Part shown: positions 62,817-64,000 of the stretch, in pieces
Numbering within the stretch: position 1 is the first letter of the stretch
Layout: each line of letters begins with the position of its first letter
Source: Streptomyces sp. NBC_01591
Lineage (GTDB): Bacteria > Actinomycetota > Actinomycetes > Streptomycetales > Streptomycetaceae
Length of the DNA stretch: 64,000 nt
Reading direction: 5' to 3'
Assembly (NCBI RefSeq): GCF_035918155.1
Contig: NZ_CP109327.1
Span: forward strand, 8,370,001-8,434,000
Position numbers and translations under genes: made by a program
Notes under the pieces: model-generated
The model's database searches: none
What the model saw: only the letters and a program-made list of their open reading frames with translations
What the model was told of the DNA's origin: nothing

Positions 62817-63814
62817 AGTGTGATCCCTTCGTCGGCGCGGTGACACGCGGCGAGGCCGTCGCCGTGTCGCGCCAGCGCGGGGGTTTCCTCGGAGCAGCGC
62901 GGCTGCGCAACGGCGCAGCGCGCGGCGAAGGCGCACCCGGGCGGTGCCTCGGCGAGAGAGACGGGGCGGCCCGGAATCGGCCGCGGAGCCGGCGCGCCCG
63001 CCTCGATGCGGGGTGTGCAGGCGAGCAGCCCCGCTGTGTACGGATGGCGCGGTTGGTCGAACAGTTCGTCCGTGCCCCGGGTCTCGACGATGCGGCCCGC
63101 GTACATCACGTACACCCGGTCACAGATGGCGGAGGCCAGCTCCAGGTCGTGGGTGACGAAGAGCATCCCGGTGCCGCGCTCGGCCCGCAGACGGGTCAGG
63201 ATCGCGATGATCTCGGCCTGCGTGGTGACGTCGAGGGCGGTGGTGGGCTCGTCGGCGACGAGCAGCGCGGGCTCGCCCGCGAGCGCGGCGGCGATGACCA
63301 CCCGCTGGAGCATGCCGCCGGAGAACTGGTGCGGGTAGCGGCGCAGCGCGCCGCGCGGGTCGCGGATACCGACGGCGTCGAGGAGTTCCTCGGCCCGCGC
63401 GGTGGCGGCCCCGGCCGACGCGCCCGCCGCCCGCAGCCCCTCCGTGAGGAAGTCGCCCACGCGCCGCAGCGGGTTGACGGAGGCACGAGGGTCCTGAAAG
63501 ACCATCGCGACCTGCCGGGCGCGCAGCGCGGCCAGTTCGGTGCGGCTCATCGTGAGGACGTCGCGCCCGGCGACCCGTACCTCACCGCTGGTCCGCGCGC
63601 CGGCCGGCAGCAGCCCCAGTACGCTGCGGCAGGCCACGGACTTGCCCGAGCCGGACTCGCCGACCAGGCCGACGGTCTCTCCGGGGCGCACCCGCAGACC
63701 GACCCCGTCCAGGATCGGCCTGGCGGCCTTGTCGCCCGGCAACCGGATGCCGAGTCCGTCGATCTCCAGGACCGGGTCGGGGCCCGGTGTGCCGTTCTCG
63801 GTCATGCTGCTCAC
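62813..63814 (-). CDS. Oligopeptide/dipeptide ABC transporter ATP-binding protein (DppD-like)
   Basis: A 333-residue ATPase: Walker A GESGSGKSVAC, signature FSGGMLQRVVIAAAL, Walker B LLVADEPTTALDV and H loop VTHDL. The C-terminal Cys-rich motif of the Opp family (CAFAARCAVAQPRCSEETP) is present. GTG 63814 overlaps the permease stop by 4 nt and has GGAGG 4 nt before it, so I prefer it to ATG 63805. Confidence 0.9.
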   Translation of the reverse strand: MSSMTENGTPGPDPVLEIDGLGIRLPGDKAARPILDGVGLRVRPGETVGLVGESGSGKSVACRSVLGLLPAGARTSGEVRVAGRDVLTMSRTELAALRARQVAMVFQDPRASVNPLRRVGDFLTEGLRAAGASAGAATARAEELLDAVGIRDPRGALRRYPHQFSGGMLQRVVIAAALAGEPALLVADEPTTALDVTTQAEIIAILTRLRAERGTGMLFVTHDLELASAICDRVYVMYAGRIVETRGTDELFDQPRHPYTAGLLACTPRIEAGAPAPRPIPGRPVSLAEAPPGCAFAARCAVAQPRCSEETPALARHGDGLAACHRADEGITL

Positions 63815-64000
63815 CGTTCCTCCCGCCGAGCGATGCGGTCGGCGAGCCCCTCGCCGACGATGCCGAAGGCCACCACCGCGAGGACGATGCACGCGGACGG
63901 CGCGAGCGCGGGCAGCATCGCCCCCTGCTGGAGTGCCGCCTGCCCCTCGTTGATCATGGCTCCCCAGTCGGCGGTGGGCGGCTGCACACCGAAGCCGAGG
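63811..64000 (-). CDS. ABC transporter permease (DppC-like), C-terminal end
   Basis: The last 62 residues of a binding-protein-dependent permease: LGFGVQPPTADWGAMINEGQ is the conserved cytoplasmic EAA-region sequel of DppC/OppC, followed by a final membrane helix SACIVLAVVAFGIVGEGL. The gene continues past the right edge and starts the chain of overlapping transporter genes seen here. Confidence 0.88.
   Translation of the reverse strand, partial: LGFGVQPPTADWGAMINEGQAALQQGAMLPALAPSACIVLAVVAFGIVGEGLADRIARREER

Noticed and set aside
1..64000. CRISPR arrays, tRNA or rRNA genes, insertion sequences, prophage attachment sites
   Set aside because: None was seen by reading; no regularly spaced repeats, no cloverleaf-like run, no transposase or integrase.

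Overview
The window looks like Streptomyces chromosomal DNA. It has very high GC, dense GTG/ATG/TTG starts with purine-rich ribosome binding sites, 4-nt stop/start overlaps in operons, rare TTA leucine codons, a ydaO-type (c-di-AMP) leader in front of a cell-wall hydrolase, DasR-like boxes in front of a lytic polysaccharide monooxygenase, and a blaL-blaA-blaB beta-lactamase locus. I saw no rRNA, tRNA, CRISPR array or transposase.

Layout. 1-9.0 kb holds ordinary genes: a partial ABC-F ATPase, a riboswitch-controlled SLT hydrolase, a divergent FAD monooxygenase/TetR pair with two operator-like palindromes, a frameshifted amino-acid permease, an NAD-kinase paralogue, a frameshifted HD phosphohydrolase and a DMT exporter. 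9.0-16.9 kb is a polysaccharide region: a LacI repressor with its operator, two secreted clan-A glycoside hydrolases, a decayed phosphotransferase gene and an AA10 LPMO. gltD follows at 17.2 kb.

19.1-35.3 kb is a complete polycyclic tetramate macrolactam (PTM) cluster in the frontalamide order ftdABCDEF: hydroxylase, iterative PKS-NRPS, two phytoene-dehydrogenase-like cyclases, an MDR reductase and a P450. The adenylation-domain specificity residues read as an ornithine code. ftdA and ftdF each carry a TTA codon, so bldA dependence is likely.

35.3-46.3 kb is a mosaic of an NmrA-like reductase, a Ser/Thr kinase, two MFS exporters, FAD enzymes, a TetR remnant, an AhpD-like protein, GAPDH and an AraC regulator. 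A second SLT hydrolase, lacking a recognisable riboswitch, follows at 46.6 kb.

47.7-53.0 kb is the most unusual part: a compact RiPP-type operon. It has a 52-aa precursor (with a TTA codon) ending in a Ser/Thr/Cys-rich tail, a LanM-type dehydratase that lacks the LanC cyclase and ends in a DUF6624-like domain, a degenerate JmjC/cupin protein and an intact-looking JmjC Fe(II)/2-oxoglutarate oxygenase. All overlap or abut and end at a hairpin terminator. I do not recognise this combination as a characterised pathway.

53.2-64 kb contains a PAS-SpoIIE phosphatase, a second Ser/Thr kinase, the blaB-blaA / blaL divergent locus, a GNAT-like protein, a barstar-domain protein and the end of a dipeptide/oligopeptide ABC importer operon that continues beyond the window.
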